From Humulus lupulus (taxonomy: Eukaryota > Streptophyta > Magnoliopsida > Rosales > Cannabaceae): DNA of 64,000 nt. Below, in pieces: positions 32,885 to 45,800 of the stretch. The stretch covers positions 40,171,578 through 40,235,577 of the forward strand of contig NC_084793.1 in NCBI RefSeq assembly GCF_963169125.1, read 5' to 3'. The translations under genes and the position numbers were made by a program. The notes under the pieces are model-generated. The model was not told where the DNA came from and made no database searches. It saw only the letters and a program-made list of their open reading frames with translations. Each line of letters begins with the position of its first letter. Within the stretch, counting starts at the first letter, position 1.

Positions 32885-33775
32885 TTAAGTTAAGTAGTGT
32901 CTGTGTCTACTCTCATCCTTTCTCAACTTTCGTTGGAGAAACTCACTAGAGAAAACTTCCTTAATTGGAAGCAGAATATCAACGTAGAGTTGATTGGTGA
33001 CAACTCCGAGTTCGTCATGATTGAGGAATCCACAGAATGAGCACTGTGTCCACACGTTCTTGATGGCACCGTAAATGCTTGGATAACACCGTCTCCGCAC
33101 ATACGTGATGACACCGTAAATGCTCGAATGGCACCGTGTCTGCCCTTTCGTGATCAACTCAACTATGGTCTGACACAGCTCATGAACGAGCATCAGAATT
33201 TCGAGTCTATCATGGGTGGACCTAGTAAGAGAGGAGAAAATAAGACTACTGCTGTTGCTGCTGATCCAGCTAAGGCTGAAGCTAACCAAGCTTCGTCTTC
33301 GAAAGCTGGAAACAAGAGGAAAAGTGGACTAAACAACAACCCCAAGCCTGCAAAGACAAGTGCACAACCTAGTGCACATATGCCTAAGGGGATAAACAAG
33401 AAAAACAAGAAAGGTAAAGATAAGTGCTTTCACTGCAAAGAGAAGGGGCATTGGAAACGAGATTGCTCCAAGTTTCTAGCAGCGAAAAACAAAGGTAATG
33501 ATTATATTTCATTTATCTTAGAAACATGTGTTTTAGAGAATGATAATTCTGTTTGGATTATTGATTCTAGATCTACCAACCATGTTTGCAACTCTTTACA
33601 GCTTCTTGAATCGTGGGAGGAAGTTGACAAAGGCGGCTTAAAGCTTAGAGTTGGGAACATCGCGTTCGTTGCGGTCCAAGCTAGAGGAAGAGGTCGTCTG
33701 AAGTTCAGAAATAAATACTTAATTTTAAATGATGTATTTTTTTATTTATTCTGGATTTTAGTAGAAATTTAATTT
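32885..33775 (+). pseudogene. gag: Copia gag and protease remnant
   Basis: The gag start region (from about 32900) reads STLILSQLSLEKLTRENFLN then NWKQNINVELIGDNSEF before stops. A middle part of the capsid is lost or scrambled, with a GACACCGTAAATGCT phrase repeated near 33060-33130. The open frame 33128-33772 holds the C-terminal half: a Lys/Ser/Ala-rich linker, the zinc knuckle CFHCKEKGHWKRDC (33427-33468) and the protease start VWIIDSRSTNHVC (about 33550-33590). The usual DSG active site is DSR here, so the protease would be inactive even without the other lesions. Confidence 0.82.
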
Positions 33776-34088
33776 CAGTTTCCATGTTGCAATTAGAACA
33801 ATTTGTTATGACTTTCACAAGTTCTAATATATCTATTTCTTCCAATGGATCACAATTGTGTATTGTATGTTTGGAAAACAGGCTTTATATTTTTCACCCT
33901 AATGAACTCCTCACTCTTAACAATGATTTATTCAAAGTAGCTAAACCTAGGCCCAATAAACTTCAAAATACCATTAACGATAATATGACGTATTTATGGC
34001 ACTTGAGACTATGTCACATTGGCTATGGTAGGATTCAAAGACTTACAAAGGAAGAGCCTTTGAGGGAACTCACCTTAGGTGAATTATC
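33776..34088 (+). pseudogene. Copia GAG-pre-integrase segment, cut by a solo LTR
   Basis: The frame 33784-34110 contains LYIFHPNELLTLNN and the GAG-pre-integrase signature TYLWHLRLCHIGYGRIQRL (about 33985-34045). Just after LTLGEL the frame meets solo LTR 34089-36707, and reading resumes beyond it with CLEGKLTKRPFSTKG at 36730. Confidence 0.85.
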
Positions 34089-36707
34089 TGTAGCACCCAC
34101 ATTATTTTGATATAATATAGCCAATAATCACATGATTGCATTGCATTACATATCATACAATATGTATAATTTGAGCATATGCATATTCTTATAAGTGTTT
34201 TCATGTATAAGTATAAAAGTTGTGTATGTGATGTCTATATGTATGCTCAATATTATTAACCTTGTGGCATTTGAGTTGTCTTTTATGGGTGTTTGACATG
34301 CTCAATATATAAGAAAGTATGAAAAATATGGACAAGGCATGGAATTAAGTGATGAAAGTGAGATATAGAAGGCAAAATAGGTTAAGTAGTGAAAAATAGT
34401 ACAATGTCGATTACTAGTATTTCGGTGTAAAATTGAGTATTTATGGATTTACCAAATGTTATCGAGGTATGATTAAGGTCTCATTGATGATGTAAAAATG
34501 GTTTTAGAACCATTAGATCAATTCTTGATGGGAGGTATACATAATCAGTGGTATTGATGCAAAGTCAAAACGAGCTTAGCATAAGTGCGCTACGCTCGAT
34601 CGGGTAAGCATAACTATTGGGTATGAAGTCATATGGACCTAAGGATTGGTGTGAGTGTTTTACACATAAGGATAATAGGCCTAGCAGATGATTAAGTTGA
34701 AATTATTGAAGTGATAAGGTTCTCATAAGTCAAAAGGTGAAATGATGAGATGAAAGGTGTCAAACTTTGATACAATAAGGCTAAATCATTGAAAATAAAG
34801 AAGTTTCATCAACCTTATCACTTTGCACGACCATTACTCTGAAAAACAAAGAGAAAATAAAACCAAAAACCATTTCTTGGCTGGTTTGAAGAAATTCTAA
34901 GGAGATCCAAGTGAAAGCAAAGCCAAAGAAGTAGATTAAGCTTAGTTCTAGCCTTTTTATGGTAAGTTCTTGTACTTGGAAGTTAAACCATATTTTTGAA
35001 TTTTTCTGAAAGCTTATATATGGTGTTTTATCCTTTTTAAGATATTTCTTGGGGTTTCCAAGTGGTTTGAGGTTTAGAAAAGCTTGAAGAGATTGTTTTC
35101 GCCGAAAAGTTGCTCGGTAAGTGAAATTTTGTGTTTTATGAGGTTTTTGGGGTTCTTGGAGTACAAGCTGATTTTTGGTTATTTGATTGAGTTTATAAGA
35201 GAGTATATATGTTTATAAATGTTTGAATAGATGTGGAGACTCATTTAATTTAGGTGATGATCTAGGAAATTAGAATTTTATCAAAATCGGTATATGATAA
35301 CTTTATGATGAATTATGTTGGTATTTGGGATATATATGGTTATGGCAGGTTATTTGATGTTGATTATTGGTTGATTTTGATATTTGAGGATAGCTAAAAT
35401 TAAGGGGAAACTTTGTCAAAATTTCTCCAAATGTCTAAGATAAATCTAATGCTTGATCTAGGTGGTTTAAGGCATTTTAGGCATGTTTTGGGTATGAAAT
35501 TTGATATGATGTTTTATGGGTATTTTTAAATGAGAGGTTCAATGTATTACTGCCATCATTATGATGAGAAATCCATGCCATTTTCAGGATAAGCACATCA
35601 ATACCTAAGACACCACTTGTTACACGGTGAATTATATTTTGGACAGAATGTAAGTAAAGTACTCAACTGCAACACAAGAATTACATGTTATGTGAAAGTA
35701 TGCACTATATGAATATTTTGTGAGTAAGTGGTATTAACATACATTGACACTTCATCATAAATTTTTATGCATGGCATAATAGTGATATGGTAAATTATTA
35801 TATGATATAAGACCATGCATGATATTATGATGATTAATTATATGATGCCTTTGCAAGTTTTGTGCAACATAAAAGAAAGTTGTAATAAGAAGTTTAAGTT
35901 CAGTGCCACTGTTTTGAAAAGGCAAATGAAAGTGTTAATAAGTGTAAACGGAGGCCTATAGTAGGCTTATAGTGGCTGCCCAATAATTTGGGCTAGGTTT
36001 TAGTGAACCAATTATATTGTTTGCCATGTTTCCATTTTTATTTCTCCTTCGTATGAGTTATTGTTATATGTATTGACACCACAGTGTGTGGCCGCCTTAA
36101 CTCTTGAGCCCGACGGGGCAAGGATGGAATAAGGTTTTTAATGTGCCCTATTGTGGTGATGGCTATCCGGAGGAGAACCCATGGGATTTTATATTGTATG
36201 TGTAACAAGCCCTGCAGGCATTGACCAATTCAAACAGTGTGCACAATATTAAGGGGCCCAAAATTTTAAAAAGAAGTTGTGTATGTCCATTGATATTGGG
36301 TAATCATTAGCATTGCATGCATTACTTTGCTTACTGAGCTTTAGGCTCACAGTTGTCTTGTGTTGCAGGTAGAGAAAGAAATGTGTGAATGACATGAGGA
36401 GAACTGAAGCATGGTCCTGACCCTGATTTGTACATATGAACATATCGACCTTTTGTGGGTTATTTCAGTTATCAGTGAGATGTTTGTAATAAAGTGTGAA
36501 GTTATGTTTTGAAAATAAATTGGGTTATTTAATACTTATGTATAATATGTTTGAGACAGACTTTATGTTTAATGTAAATAATGTGAAATAAGTTTTCATG
36601 TTTAAAAAAAAAAAAATGTCCAGACTTCCGCAGTAATAAATTATGATATAGTTTTAAAACGTAACACCTCAAATATGGTTTTAACTAAAATAAGTGAGGG
36701 TGTTACA
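34089..36707 (+). mobile_element. Solo LTR inserted in the copia integrase
   Basis: It starts TGTAGCACCC at 34089 and ends GGGTGTTACA at 36707 (2,619 bp), flanked by TTATC (34084-34088 and 36708-36712). It contains the phrase CTTACTGAGCTTTAGGCTCA (36330-36350) near a TTGCAGGTA site. That phrase is a diverged counterpart of the AGCCCAGCAAGAAAAC block of LTRs A and B, but in the opposite orientation. No coding region. Near the right end a second GTAACACCTC (36661-36670) stands inverted to the terminal GAGGGTGTTAC, so the last 50 bases can fold back. Confidence 0.82.
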
Positions 36708-36712
36708 TTATC

Positions 36713-37041
36713 TGTCTATGAATCTTGTCTAGAAGGCAAACTGACCAAGCGTCCATTCTCTACAAAGGGTGATAGGGCCAAAGAACCACTTGGACTTGTT
36801 CATTAAGATGTTTGTAAACTTTTGGATGTACAAGCCATGGTTGGTTTTGAGTATTTCGTCAGTTTAATTGACGATTACTCTAGATACTCATGTCTTTACC
36901 CAATGCATAGGAAATCATAAACATTTTCAAAGTTTCAGGAAAACGTTAAAGATCTTGCGATCTGATAGGGGTGAAGAATATTTGGATATGTAGTTCCAAG
37001 TTCATTTAACTGAAATTGGGAATTTATCACAATTTACTACC
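36713..37041 (+). pseudogene. Copia integrase core, N-terminal part
   Basis: It continues the copia pol frame after the solo LTR: CESCLEGKLTKRPF, then FEYFVSLIDDYSRYS with the first catalytic aspartate and, after stops and a shift, the SDRGEEYLDM block holding the second. It is cut at 37041 by Tat element E within the stretch preceding the PGTPQQNGVAE block, which lies at 49886 on the other side. Confidence 0.85.
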
Positions 37042-37841
37042 TGTTGACGCCGTTTTTCGTCAAACAGTGAAAGAAGAGCACATAAACGATAGTTAATAAT
37101 GGCCAATTGAAATAAAACAAATGTAAACACACGATTTTTACGTAGTTCAGCAGTTAAATCTGCCTAGTCCACGAGTCTTTGTTATTAAACTCAAGATTCT
37201 CTCTAGGAATTCTTCAAGAATGAATTCTCCAGAGTTTTCTCTCAAGGATCAGAATTTCGGTCCTTTACAATGATGCATGGCCTCTCTATTTATAGAGAAG
37301 GCTGCAGAATACTATCCCACATATTTTGGGTAGTTACTCTTTTTGTATAAATCAAATAAAATGCTTTAAATGCCTATATTCAGATATAAAAGGAAACGTC
37401 CCCTGAAGACCAGGAGACGTATAACTGACCAAATAATATCCCACGATTCTAGGGGATTTACAATAATAAATGAGGATTACATCTCATATTTATAACACTT
37501 GTAGATATTCAAGGTGGTTATCGCATATCTCTAAGGCTTTAGCCTCCCAGGTTTCCCGTCATCTATCGAGCTAGGAACATCTCCCGAGGCCACATGGCTT
37601 TCGAGATCGTACGTGTGTCGAGCTCGGGACCCTTGATCCGAAGTCGTCCCTGAAGATGAGTGTGTTCCCAGAGCTATCTTCCGAGATCATGAATACTTCA
37701 AGCTCACCATACTCGAGGTCGTCTATATCCTATAAGCTCGACATAAAATCCTGGAGCATGTTTCCAACCTTACGAGTCCACTTATTTACGAATCCAACTT
37801 TCGAGGTCATATTTAACACGGCTCGAAATCTGGGTGTAACA
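37042..37841 (-). repeat. 3' LTR of Tat element E
   Basis: 800 bp between TGTTGACGCC and GGGTGTAACA as written on the plus strand. The minus-strand TATA box TCTATAAATAGA corresponds to 37285-37296. On its interior side, 37842-37857 reads TCTTGCCCCCTCAAAA, which on the minus strand is the purine-rich TTTTGAGGGGGCAAGA, the polypurine tract. Confidence 0.92.
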
Positions 37842-38830
37842 TCTTGCCCCCTCAAAAGTATTTGTTCGAATCCCAAGAGAAGGAAACTTTTGAACTACTT
37901 TCTTTGAGAACTGTACCGTCACACTTTTGGAAATGGACACGTGTCAGCTGGGTATTGCTTAATTTTGGTACTTGAGTACCTTGGAAACACGCCCACGATC
38001 GTCCGTCTGACACCTTTTCGGCGCCATCTTCTCATTGATCCCTAACCATTGGATTTTACAAGGATTTTGTTCAACGTTCCAGATTAATCCCTTTTTCCCA
38101 CCTATATATACAAGACCCTACTCTTCGTCTTCATTTTTACCTTCGTTTACCAAGAGCAAGAAAAGAAGAAACAAGAAACCAGAGACCTCCTCATAAAAAT
38201 TTTCCATTCTGTGCATGTTTTCTCGGCCAAAGAAACAAAGAAATCCTGGTCTGTTCGAGTCAGTGAGTTCCTATTTGCAACCTCTTCTTCAATCAACAAT
38301 CTCTTTGTAGTCGCCATTATTGTGTAAGTAAGCAATCTCTGTTTCCCATTTTGTCAGTTTTTATTCATGCTGTTCTTGCTGTGTACGTGTATATACTGGT
38401 TTACGTCCTTAGCATAATACGATAGGAGGTTTTGATCTGATAAGCTCTTATACTTTTTAGACTTCCATCCAGGATTTACATCTCTGGTTCATACCCAGTT
38501 TTCATATTTGAATGAGGTTCCAATTTTTCTGGGTTTTGAAATTTTTAGGCAACGTTTCTTGTACACTAAGTTTTCGGATAAAAACATGGGCCTTGATAAA
38601 TGCACGAAACCCAAAGACGCCTTTCCTGGTTAACCGCCACTCTTCTTTCCCTTGAATTTCAGGATTTTCAAAAAATTATCCATGCTCCTTTTCTTTTTCG
38701 TGGAACACACGCTCTGACTCCTCAATAAGGGTCTTAATATTTAGTGTCTTGTTCCTAAATCTCCGAGCTCATCCCATTGAGCTCGTGATTGTTGCATGCA
38801 TGGCCCTCACCATTTTTTCTTTCTTGTTAG

Positions 38831-41715
38831 ATGTCACAGAATCTGGAAAGACGGTGGGGGTCATTGCTGGCAATCCCTTACGAGCCAAAATCTCCGAGCC
38901 CAGAATCGTTGTTCGCCCGGAATCAACGTCGGATAAGAGAATACGAGCTTGCGCGCGAGCAAGAGGACATTCGAGCTCACTACCGCCGTCAGATAGACGA
39001 AGTCATAGAGGGGAAGAGGAGAGTTCTTTGGGAGGCCATCTATCCGGAATCCAATTCAGGTCCTAGGCCGATTCCTCTCGATCCTGCTTTAAAGGTTACT
39101 GTCGCATACCCCCCCGGAGAGCTCAAATTTTCACTAATGGGGAAACCTTCCTCCTCACAGCCGAGGAGAGAGATGTTCGAGGCCGAGCTCTACTGGAGCT
39201 CGGTTACCACAACCAGCCAAATAACTGAAATCCTGGCTTTCCATGGCCTTGGTTTGTCGGGCACCTTGAAGTGTCGAGCTCCGACTGGTCAAGAACGGAG
39301 CTGCTTCGCCCCTGGCGGCCGTGAAGCCACAGTGAAATATGCGGCGTGGAGCCAGGAGCACATGAGGGCAGGAGCACTGCTGCCCTTGAAGTATTTTTTC
39401 AAAGACTTTACTGATTTCGTTGGGTTGGCTCCGTTCCAACTCAACACCAATTCGTACAGGGTGCTGTCTGCTCTGAGGTCCTTGTACCACGAGCTGGGGT
39501 GGAAAGGACCTTCACCTCAAGAGATTTTATATCTCTTTTGTTTAAAAAGTAACCCCTCCCGAGATCGGGGAGGGGATGGCTTTTACTACCTCTCGAGCTA
39601 CCCCAAGGAGACGAAGGTTTTTGAGGATCTTCCCAACCACCCGCCTGATTTCAAAAGAGCCTTCTTCTGGACAGATGGTCTGTCCCCGTCTCGACATTAT
39701 TCGTTCAGGCGGATTCGTAAGTATTCTCGTTACCTTTATTTCTGTGTTCGAGACTTTAGTTCTTAAATCCATATTTAGTTGAAATGTGTTTCGCCTTTCA
39801 GCTAATTTTCAGCGTCCCACCCCTGATGAAGCAATGAAGGGGCACAGAGAGGCCTTGCTCCAACTCCCTTATGGCAGGAGGTCTCTCTCGTACCTATTAC
39901 ATGAGGGCAAGCTCTGAGCTTGTGGGCTGTTGGGAGAGGGCCAGTCAACCTTTGACTGGTCCAATAAAAAATATGAACACTGGGAGGAGGTGCCACTGCC
40001 CACAGGCGCCCTTCCTTCGAGGAGAGAAACGAGGCCATCACTCCCAGTTCGCCTGAGGAGTTCGCGATCTGGGAATGAGGCCAATGATGAGGCTTCGAGC
40101 TCGGATTCAGATGAAGGTAAAGTCCTCCCTACTTCGAGAATGTGGTCCCCCACTTTACTAAAACACAGGCCCAATAGGTTAGTCTCGTGCCCACAGGATA
40201 GATACCACTTCTACATATGGAGTTGGGTAGATGACTGTGTCCATAGGTTTGATAGTGGGCTTGGGAAATACGACACCATGTACACCACGGACGAGGTGTG
40301 GAATGGGATAGCTGTGCAGTATGGGACCAATGATTATAGGGACCTCTCGAGGTTATCACCTACTTATAGGGAAGGCACTCCCCCCGCCTCCTCTGAAGAC
40401 GGGGGAATTTCATGGTCCCCAAGCTCGAGCTCGGGGGAGAGTTCCAGTTAGGTTTCTTCTATCATCACTCTATATCTGTGATACTGAAACAACTTGTGTG
40501 CTTCACTTTACTCACCGTGTTGTGACTTGTGCAGGCGAGATGGACTCCGACCTTGACACCCTCATCGACACTGCTGGTGCTAAGAGGAGCAAACGCCCTA
40601 GGGCGGGGTCGCTGAAGACCGGCCAGCCGGGCAAAGGCTCTAAGAGGTCCAATAAAACACCTCCCCTTGCTCCGCTAGTTTCGAGCTCTGTTGCTGCGTC
40701 GACTACTCAGGCCGGCACTTCCACGACGGCGCCATCCTCGCAGGCCGTCGCCTCTGCGGTGGCACTGACTACACTGGTTGGTGCCCCCATCATGGTTGAG
40801 CCCCAACCTCTTGTGGTGGGTCAATCATCCTCTGCTCCGCTTTCCAAAAGGCCTTCTGCTTCCCGAGTTCAGAAGCTATCAATCTCCACCCATATGGACG
40901 CATATGCGGTGGACAATGCTGCTGGGTCCCATGGATCCACGCTGGTCTCGGATGTCATGTCCCGGATCGGCCAGAGCTATGGCAGCCTCGAAGCTCCCCA
41001 GTGGCAGTGCTTAAATGATACTCGAGACTGCACTGCTCTTTATGAGAAGAGTATCGAGCACACCGCCGCGGTAAGTATTCTTCTATACTCCTTCATTTTC
41101 TACTTGTAATCATACTGACCTGGAGCTAATGGTGGTTGATTTCCTTTTCAGGCTCTTGCCTTCACTGCTCAGCTCAATTACCAGTTAAACCATCAGATCC
41201 ATTCGAGCAAGACTCATGCTCAAGAGGCGAAATATCTTCACCTCAAGGCGAGCGATGATCTGAGGGCAGCGAATGCGAAACTCGAGGCGGGAGTTAAGGA
41301 GCGTGAGGGTATGAAGGCCGAGCTCGAGGAGCATAAAAAAAAGATCACCCAGCTTCGGGAGACCAATAAGAAGCTTGAAGAGGACAAGGCCGCCACCTTC
41401 GACATCATGGAGGATGCAAAAGCTCGTCTCCTTGCCGAGTACAAAGAGAAGAAAGAGAAGGCGGTCGACTCGGCCATGTACCGGATGTGGGCCTACAATG
41501 AAGATCTGGACACCAGCTTCTTAGGCCCTCACGAGGCGACTTTTCTTGAGAGGTGGAATGCTCGGCTTGAGGAGGAAGAAGCTGCCCAGCTCGAGAAGGA
41601 AAAAGCTGCTCAGGAGGCCACTTTGGAGGGGGCCCAGGAGGATAGTCATGCTATTCATCCTGATAACTCTGGTGCTGCTGAGACTGAGAAGGCCAAGGAG
41701 ACTCCTCTTCCTTGA
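38831..41715 (+). CDS. Antisense ORF (aORF) of Tat element E, four-exon model, coiled-coil C-terminus
   Basis: It lies on the strand opposite to gag-pol, between pol and the 3' LTR, as known for aORFs of some Tat elements. Exons with GT-AG borders and matching phases: 38831-39716, 39802-40116, 40535-41070, 41152-41715; 2,301 nt, 766 codons plus stop. One in-frame TGA (39915-39917) interrupts exon 2. The N-terminal half (residues about 90-300) holds a globular region with LKYFFKDFTDFVGLAPFQL, LYHELGWKGPSPQEILYLFC and GFYYLSSYPK, resembling the family named putative gypsy type transposon. The middle is Ser/Thr/Ala/Pro-rich. The C-terminal 180 residues are strongly charged heptad-type coiled coil (EEHKKKITQLRETNKKLEE). 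The molecular function is unknown. Exon 2 could instead read on without splicing to a stop at 40451. Confidence 0.75.
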
Positions 41716-42249
41716 ATCTGACCTTGGGGAGATCATTTATTGGGGCTGCGTCCCCCTATTTTTTAATTATTTTAATTTATGCCCACGGGGCTGATACAAT
41801 CTCTTTAACTATTCTTTTACATGCTTTACATTTCTTGGCTCGAAATATTTTGCACATTTTTTGTTGATGAATCAGTTATGTTTATTTATTCATACAAACA
41901 TAGTTTGGATTTTAGGCTCGAAACTCGATGCATTCATGCATAGTTTGTTCGAATTATCCGCTTCCGACCTCGTTATTTATCAAGGTCGAATATTACTTTA
42001 ACCATGAACCCGGAAGTACTTATATGGTATGTAACGTATATGATTTGGTTATATCTTTTTTGTTTAGTCACTTTTCCTCATCCTCAGTTTTTGCTCCGAG
42101 GTTAAGAGTTCGAAACTATTTTTCTTTAAGATATTCCAACCTCGATCTCGACTTGTCTCGAAGTAGGTTTAGGTTCCTACTTATCATCGATAAATTTTTT
42201 GGCCGGTTTGTTCCAAACCTGTTAAGTTTGCACATCTGGTTAACTCCAA

Positions 42250-42610
42250 ATGTTTCAAGTTTTTGATGGTTCGGTTATGTCCGAACTATCTAAGCTTGCG
42301 TATTTAGTTACCTCCAAGTACTTTATATATATTTTTGATAATTCGGTTATGTCCGAACTATCTAAACTCGCATATTTAGTTACCTCCAAATACTTAATAT
42401 ATACTTTTGATAATTCGGTTATGTCCGAACTATCTAAGCTTGCGTACTTGGTTACCTCCAAATACTTAATATATACTTTTGATAATTCGGTTATGTCCGA
42501 ACTATCTAGGCTCGCATACTTGGTTACATCCAAATTCTTTATGTTTTTGATAATTCGGTTATGTCCGAACTATCTAAACTTGCGTACTTGGTTATATCCA
42601 AATACTTTGT
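42250..42610. repeat. 72-bp tandem array between pol and aORF of element E
   Basis: Five copies; the shared phrase TTCGGTTATGTCCGAACTAT starts at about 42270, 42342, 42414, 42486 and 42554. The first three spacings are 72 bp, the last 68. Each unit contains the inverted repeat TTCGG-N6-CCGAA. As 72 is divisible by three, an ORF stays open through it on each strand, with a repeating 24-residue unit, but this looks like a by-product. Tandem repeats at this site are known in Tat/Ogre elements and can seed satellite DNA. Confidence 0.9.
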
Positions 42611-42832
42611 ATATTTTTTTTATTTTTTTTAAGCTAATGGTATATATACCAATGATTCCCCCTTAATATCCTGTGAGTGTGACCATAGGTTATTAAATTA
42701 AGAGAGAATGCAAAAAAAAAACAAAAAAAGGATTACATATTGAACAAAATAGATCTTTTATTTGATGGAATTCAAAAACAGACAAGCTAATACATATAGA
42801 AAATTATGGTTACAGGCAGCACACTTCCTATA

Positions 42833-45800
42833 CTACTGATAGTAAGGTCTAAGGTGTTCGCCATTCCATGCTCGTTGTACTAGGCTCCCGTCCAATCTCG
42901 TAAGTTTGTATACGCCGGGTCGGATTACTGACTCTATCTGGTATGGTCCTTCCCAGTTCGGCCCGAGCACTCCAGCTGCTGGATCTCGGGTTGCTAAGAA
43001 TACGCACCTCAACACCAGATCTCCCATTCTGAACTTTCAATCTCGAACCCTCTTGTTGAAATATCTGATAGTGCGTTGCTGGTAATCGACATTTCTCAGC
43101 TGAGCCTCTTCTCTTTTTTCTTCGATCAAGTCTAGGGTTTCTTCGAGCTGAGTGTGATTTGAATTCTGATCGTAAATTTGAGTTCGGATCGTTGGGATTT
43201 CGACCTCGATAGGAAACATTGCTTCGCAGCCGTATGCTAGAGAGAATGGGGTATGTCCTGTTGATGTCCGAGCTGTGGTCCTGTACCCCCAAAGGACTTG
43301 AGGCAATTCCTCGGGCCATCGTCCCTTTGCTTCCTCCAACTTTTTCTTTAGTGAACTCTTGAGAGTTTTGTTAACGGCTTCGACTTGACCATTCGCTTGA
43401 GGGTGAGCCACTGATGAAAAACTCTTTATTATGCCGTTCTTTTCACAAAAGTTGGTGAACAAATCGCAATCGAACTGGGTTCCATTATCGGATACGATCT
43501 TCCTCGGTACTCCGTATCGGCATACGATGTTTTTTACCACGAAATCAAGGATCTTTTTCGAAGTTATGGTCGCCAATGGTTCAGCCTCCGTCCATTTTGT
43601 GAAGTAATCCACGACGACTACAGCATATTTTACCCCGCCTTTGCTAGTCGGGAGAGAGCCTATGAGGTCGATGCCCCATACTGCAAAAGGCCATGGGGAT
43701 GTCATCATGGTCAGCTCACTTGGTGGAGCTCGGGGTATCGTGGTGAATCTCTGGCATTTGTCGCATTTCTTCACATACTCGAAAGAATCCGCTTTAATGG
43801 TTGGCCAGAAATATCCCTGGCGTATGATCTTCTTGGACAGGCTGTGCCCCCCAGTGTGATCTCCACAGAACCCTTCATGAATTTCTTCGATGATTTTCTT
43901 AGCCTCAGGAGGAGTTATGCACCTGAGTAATGGCATGGAATATCCCCTTCGATACAACTTTCCATCCAAAATTGTGTAACGGGGAAGTTGGTACATCAAC
44001 TTTCGAGCTTGGTTCCGATCCTTTGGAAGAACTCCATTTTCGAGATAATCAACTATCGGGGTCATCCAAGTTGGCTCTGTCTCGATCATACACACATCAT
44101 CCTCTTCTGGCTCGATTATGCTAGGTGCTGATAGGTGTTCTATGGGTACAATATTCAGCTCTTCATTTTCGGTGGATGTGGCGAGTCGAGCTAAGGCATC
44201 TGCATTTGAGTTTCGTTCTCGGGGAACTTGTTCGATTGTATAAAACTCAAAATACTCTAATGCAGATTTTGCCTTCTCCAGGTAAGCTGCCATTCTTGTG
44301 CCTCGAGCCTGATATTCTCCCAAGATTTGATTAACCACGAGTTGGGAGTCACTGTAGCAATGTATAGCTTTAGCCTTGAGCTCCTTTGCTATTCGTAGTC
44401 CCGCGAGTAGGGCCTCGGACTCGGCCTCATTATTCGATGCTTTAAAGCCAAATCTTAAAGCGGAGTGAAATTTACTCCCTGCGGGGGTGATCAGAATAAC
44501 CCCTGCCCCTGTTCCGTTTTCATTTGACAAGGCGTCGACGTAAAGTTTCCATAGCTCGTGGGCCGTGGTTATTACCTCGTCGTCGCCTATTCCAATACAT
44601 TCCACTATAAAGTCCGCCAGTGCCTGTGCCTGTGCCTTAATGGTCGTCCTTGGGTGATAGGTGATCTCGAACTGTCCGAGCTCAACAACCCATTTAAGGA
44701 GTCGACCTGAAGCCTCTGGTTTAGACAAAACTTGTCTAAGTGGTTGATCAGTCAGCACATGGATGGGATATGCCTGAAAGTAGAGGCGGAGCTTACGGGA
44801 TGAATGTATCAGGCTGAGCGCGAGTTTCTCCATCAGTGGATATCTTGACTCTGCCCCCAGTAATCTTTTACTGATGTAGTAAACGGGTCTCTACACCCTC
44901 TCTTCTTCTCGAATGAGCACTGCGCTTATCGCGTGTTCGGTGGTTGAGAGGTATAGGTGCAGTATTTCTACCGTTTCCTGTTTTGATAGGATGGACGGTT
45001 CCGCTAGGTGCTTCTTGAGCTCCTGAAAGGCCAGCTCGCACTCTTCTGTCCATTCAAATTTTTTACCTCCTCTCAGTAAGTTGAAAAATGGAAGACCACG
45101 ATCCGTAGATTTCGAGATGAATTTTCTTAGGGCCGCCATCCTGCCAGTCAGACTTTGAACATCTTTGTGTTTCCGAGGTGAAGGTATGTCAATCAGGGCC
45201 TTGATCTTGTCGGGGTTAGCCTCGATTTCACGAGAGTTCACAATAAAGCCCAGAAATTTTCCTGAAGATACCCCAAAAGTGCACTTCTGAGGATTTAGCT
45301 TCATGTTATACTTCCTGAGCACGCCGAAGCACTCTTCGAGGTCATCAACATGGTTCTTGTTGAGTTGAGACTTGACAAGCATGTCATCAACATAAACCTC
45401 CATGTTGTTCCCAATTTGTTCCGAAAACATCATGTTTATGAGCTGCTGGTATGTGGCTCCAGCATTCTTGAGCCCGAATGGCATGACATTATAACAATAT
45501 AGCCCTTTATCCGTGATGAAGCTCGTATGTTCTTGGTCTGGGGCATGCATGGGAATCTGGTTATATCCAGAATAGGCATCCATGAACGACATCAGGCCAT
45601 GCCCCGCTGTGGCATCCACGAGCTGGTCAATCCTTGGTAACGGAAAACAATCTTTTGGGCAAGCTTTGTTGAGATCTGAGTAGTTAATACAGGTTCTCCA
45701 CGTCCCATTGGGCTTTGGGACCAACACCGGATTGACTACCCAGTCAGGGTAAAAGGCGTCCCTAATGAAATGGTTTGCCTTTAACCTATCAACCTCCTCC

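Noticed and set aside
42250..42610. CRISPR-like look of the hairpin-bearing array
   Set aside because: The units are direct tandem copies without unique spacers, and the sequence is a plant nuclear retroelement.
42255..42666. ORFs with a 24-residue repeat on both strands (looks like a repeat protein)
   Set aside because: A 72-bp tandem array divisible by three stays open in any frame lacking a stop. It lies in the 3' region of element E, between convergent genes.
43641..44334. Plus-strand frames opposite element E integrase and RNase H
   Set aside because: Shadows of the minus-strand pol; the minus strand has all conserved motifs.
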